The notes under the pieces are model-generated. The model was not told the DNA's origin. It saw only the letters and a list, made by a program, of their open reading frames with translations, and did no database searches. This document shows, piece after piece, positions 62,256 through 64,000 of a stretch of 64,000 nt of DNA; positions within the stretch are counted from its first letter, which is position 1; each line of letters begins with the position of its first letter. Source of the stretch: Flavobacterium sp. (GTDB lineage Bacteria; Bacteroidota; Bacteroidia; Flavobacteriales; Flavobacteriaceae). The position numbers and the translations under genes are program-made. The stretch spans positions 1 through 64,000 of the forward strand of contig JASLED010000094.1 of NCBI GenBank assembly GCA_030151255.1. The letters are read 5' to 3'.

Positions 62256-62663
62256 TTATTTGCGTGCTTCTAAAATAGGTAAGCTAGCTTCAGTAGGAAC
62301 ATAGATTTTAGAACCTTTACTGTTGCGAATAGCATCTATTTTTAAATACTCTAAGTACTCTTTATTACCTTTCATTGATTCGCCAATTATCCTATTAGCT
62401 TCTGCTACTCCTTTTGCACGTTCTATTTCTGCTTGCGCTTCTGCTTTTGCAATTTTAATTTTTGCCTCTGCTTGTAATGTTGCTGATTCGTTTTCTGCTT
62501 TTGCAGTTTCAATCATTGCTTTTTTACTATTTTCAGCTTCTAATAAGGTTGCTTTTCCATTAGCTTCAGCATCTTTCATTTTTTGTTGACGATTAAACTC
62601 CCAACAAGATGTTAGTGAAAACGATAGTAAAAGAGTTCCGAAAATAAGTATATGTTTTTTCAT
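62256..62663 (-). CDS. Small lipoprotein with prohibitin-like coiled-coil tail
   Basis: A 135-residue predicted lipoprotein (lipobox LTSC, Cys20). The body is a long Ala/Glu/Lys helix, about residues 28-95, resembling the heptad-rich C-terminal part of HflK/stomatin/prohibitin (RAKGVAEANRIIGESMKGN), followed by a short conserved tail KIYVPTEASLPILE. The SPFH head domain itself is missing. It could be a reduced relative or partner of an HflK/HflC-type complex, or an unrelated coiled-coil lipoprotein. Confidence 0.65.
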   Translation of the reverse strand: MKKHILIFGTLLLSFSLTSCWEFNRQQKMKDAEANGKATLLEAENSKKAMIETAKAENESATLQAEAKIKIAKAEAQAEIERAKGVAEANRIIGESMKGNKEYLEYLKIDAIRNSKGSKIYVPTEASLPILEARK

Positions 62664-62877
62664 CGATTAATTCACTTACAAAATCAAGTGAGAAGGTTTA
62701 GTATAGTTTTATTTATTAGAAATGGTAAATAAAACATTTTTAAATTTAGTTATAATAGTATTGTTTTCTTTTTGTTTACTTTAAAAGTATATGCTTTCCA
62801 ATTATATAAGATTATTTTTAAAGAACTTAATATTTGTTATCGATTTTTTAATTTTACATCTATACAAACTTGGTGTT

Positions 62878-63273
62878 TTATAAATAAGATATTATTTCTT
62901 GTGTTTTGCGTTTCAAATCTTCTAGATCATCATAAATAATACAAAAATCGGCCATTCCAGAAAGTGTAGTTGAGTGTTCAGCTTCGCTCTTGCGCAAATA
63001 AATTACGGGTTTTCCCTTTGCTTTGGCATATCCTGCTTCTATTCCAATACCAATTCCTTTATCAGTTGTTTCGGCAAATAAACAGCAGCTATTGTCAATG
63101 TCGTTTAGCGCTTTTTGCATCATCTCTTTTTCCTGTTTGGCCGTAAATGTATAATTTTCAATAAATACAAATGGCTTATAGTTATTTGATGTAATTACTT
63201 CTTTTAAAAGTGTTATTTCATTTTCTAACTTTTTATGCAAAGAAAAACTACACGATATATAAATTTGTTTCAT
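62878..63273 (-). CDS. Nucleoside 2-deoxyribosyltransferase-like protein
   Basis: A 131-residue small Rossmann-like protein. IYISCSFS at the N-terminus, a central DIDNSCCLFAETTDKGIGIGIEAGYA with the likely catalytic Glu, and KPVIYLRK match the nucleoside deoxyribosyltransferase/DNPH1 group, which cleave or exchange the N-glycosidic bond of deoxynucleosides or deoxynucleotides. The exact substrate is not predictable. Single gene with a perfect -7 box 24 bp upstream. Confidence 0.75.
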   Translation of the reverse strand: MKQIYISCSFSLHKKLENEITLLKEVITSNNYKPFVFIENYTFTAKQEKEMMQKALNDIDNSCCLFAETTDKGIGIGIEAGYAKAKGKPVIYLRKSEAEHSTTLSGMADFCIIYDDLEDLKRKTQEIISYL

Positions 63274-63297
63274 ATAGATGGAATAGAATGTGCTTTA

Positions 63298-63305
63298 CAA
63301 ATGTA
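63298..63305 (-). promoter_or_regulatory. -7 element of the deoxyribosyltransferase-like gene
   Basis: TACATTTG on the minus strand, 24 bp before the start. Confidence 0.55.
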
Positions 63306-63398
63306 ACAAATTTTAAAATGAACTGTCTAATAGATAAATAGGGCAATTTTATTTAAAGTTAGACAAATAGGAAGCTTCTTAATATAACAAAAAGATGC

Positions 63399-63406
63399 TA
63401 TTTTTG
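63399..63406 (+). promoter_or_regulatory. -7 element of the mevalonate diphosphate decarboxylase gene
   Basis: TATTTTTG, 18 bp before the start at 63425. Confidence 0.55.
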
Positions 63407-63424
63407 TATAAAACTTAATGAGCG

Positions 63425-64000
63425 ATGATAAACGAAACTGATTTTATATATAAACTAAACAATGAACAACCAGTTGTAAACGAAGGAATATTTACTTGGA
63501 GTTCGCCAAGTAATATTGCGTTGGTAAAATATTGGGGAAAGAAAGACAATCAAATTCCTGCCAATCCATCGTTGAGTTTTACTTTGAGCAATTGTAAAAC
63601 TATCACAACTTTACAATTCAAAAAAAATAATACAAATAAATTAAGTTTTGATTTTTTGTTTGAAGGTAAACCTAAAGAAGATTTTAAACCTAAGTTAGAA
63701 AAGTTTTTTTCCAGAATTGCACCATATTGTCCTTATATAAATGATTATCATTTTGTAATAGATTCTCAAAATACGTTTCCACATAGCTCAGGAATTGCAT
63801 CATCAGCATCCGGAATGGCTGCATTGGCAATGAATATTATGTCTTTGGAACGATTATTGAGTCCTTCAATAACAGAAGAATATTTTAATAAAAAAGCATC
63901 TTTCTTAGCCAGATTAGGTTCTGGCAGCGCAAGTAGAAGCGTAAATGGAAAAATAGTAATTTGGGGAGTGCATAGCGATATTAACGGAAGTTCGGATTTA
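63425..64000 (+). CDS. mvaD: Diphosphomevalonate decarboxylase, 5' part only
   Basis: The first 192 codons of a GHMP-kinase-fold enzyme that makes isopentenyl diphosphate from mevalonate diphosphate; the window ends inside the gene. Diagnostic blocks are WSSPSNIALVKYWGK near residue 25 and the ATP-binding HSSGIASSASGMAALAM near residue 120, then RLGSGSASRS. I start at ATG 63425; an ATG at 63418 is in another frame and stops after seven codons. It indicates that isoprenoids are made by the mevalonate route, as in many Flavobacteria. Confidence 0.92.
   Translation, partial: MINETDFIYKLNNEQPVVNEGIFTWSSPSNIALVKYWGKKDNQIPANPSLSFTLSNCKTITTLQFKKNNTNKLSFDFLFEGKPKEDFKPKLEKFFSRIAPYCPYINDYHFVIDSQNTFPHSSGIASSASGMAALAMNIMSLERLLSPSITEEYFNKKASFLARLGSGSASRSVNGKIVIWGVHSDINGSSDL

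Overview
The window is a low-GC, gene-dense chromosome segment from a member of the Flavobacteriaceae (Bacteroidota). Four things point there: many starts are preceded by the Bacteroidota -7 promoter element TAnnTTTG; there is a SusC/SusD outer-membrane pair; several Bacteroidota-only families occur (DUF4271, DUF4296, FtsL-like, long FtsZ); and lipoproteins carry Bacteroidota-style lipoboxes. No phage, insertion sequence or CRISPR array is visible. I cannot name the genus with confidence.

Layout. 1-7 kb: housekeeping genes (DUF1684 lipoprotein, Dps, MtgA, SDR, DUF3050, glutaryl-CoA-dehydrogenase-like enzyme, CsaA, thioredoxin-fold protein) and a decayed Fic N-terminus. 7-19 kb: one large minus-strand methionine operon, metY-metB-metX-thrA-metZ-metH-metF, preceded by what looks like a complete ribosome-mediated attenuator with an MMMW leader peptide. 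19-25 kb: tRNA methyltransferase, a membrane protein plus Cro/C1 regulator pair, rimM/rpsP, an O-methyltransferase, a serine hydrolase and an exonuclease. 24.7-25.5 kb: a second leader ORF and terminator in front of an OsmC-like gene. 25.6-37.8 kb: peptide ABC ATPase, saccharopine-dehydrogenase family, PEP carboxykinase, hemD/DUF4271, a polyprenol-sugar synthase/dihydroorotase/DUF4296 group, an epimerase and tyrS. 37.8-43.7 kb: a long leader with a poly-cysteine ORF, then susC, susD and an atypical LuxR-type regulator. 45.8-61.6 kb: the complete division/cell-wall (dcw) cluster from mraZ to ftsZ, with three MraZ boxes in front. The end holds yqeY, tRNA-Arg(UCG), a prohibitin-like lipoprotein, a nucleoside deoxyribosyltransferase-like gene and a truncated mevalonate diphosphate decarboxylase.

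How it works together. The met operon covers aspartate to homoserine (ThrA), acylation (MetX), sulfur incorporation by three related PLP enzymes (MetY, MetB-like, MetZ) and methylation (MetH with MetF). The most interesting signal is regulatory. Three transcription units (met operon, OsmC-like gene, SusCD) each start with a short ORF containing Met, Cys or Trp codons, followed by a hairpin that can pair alternatively with the ORF itself. I read this as a possible family of sulfur-amino-acid-responsive attenuators; this is inference from sequence and has not been tested.
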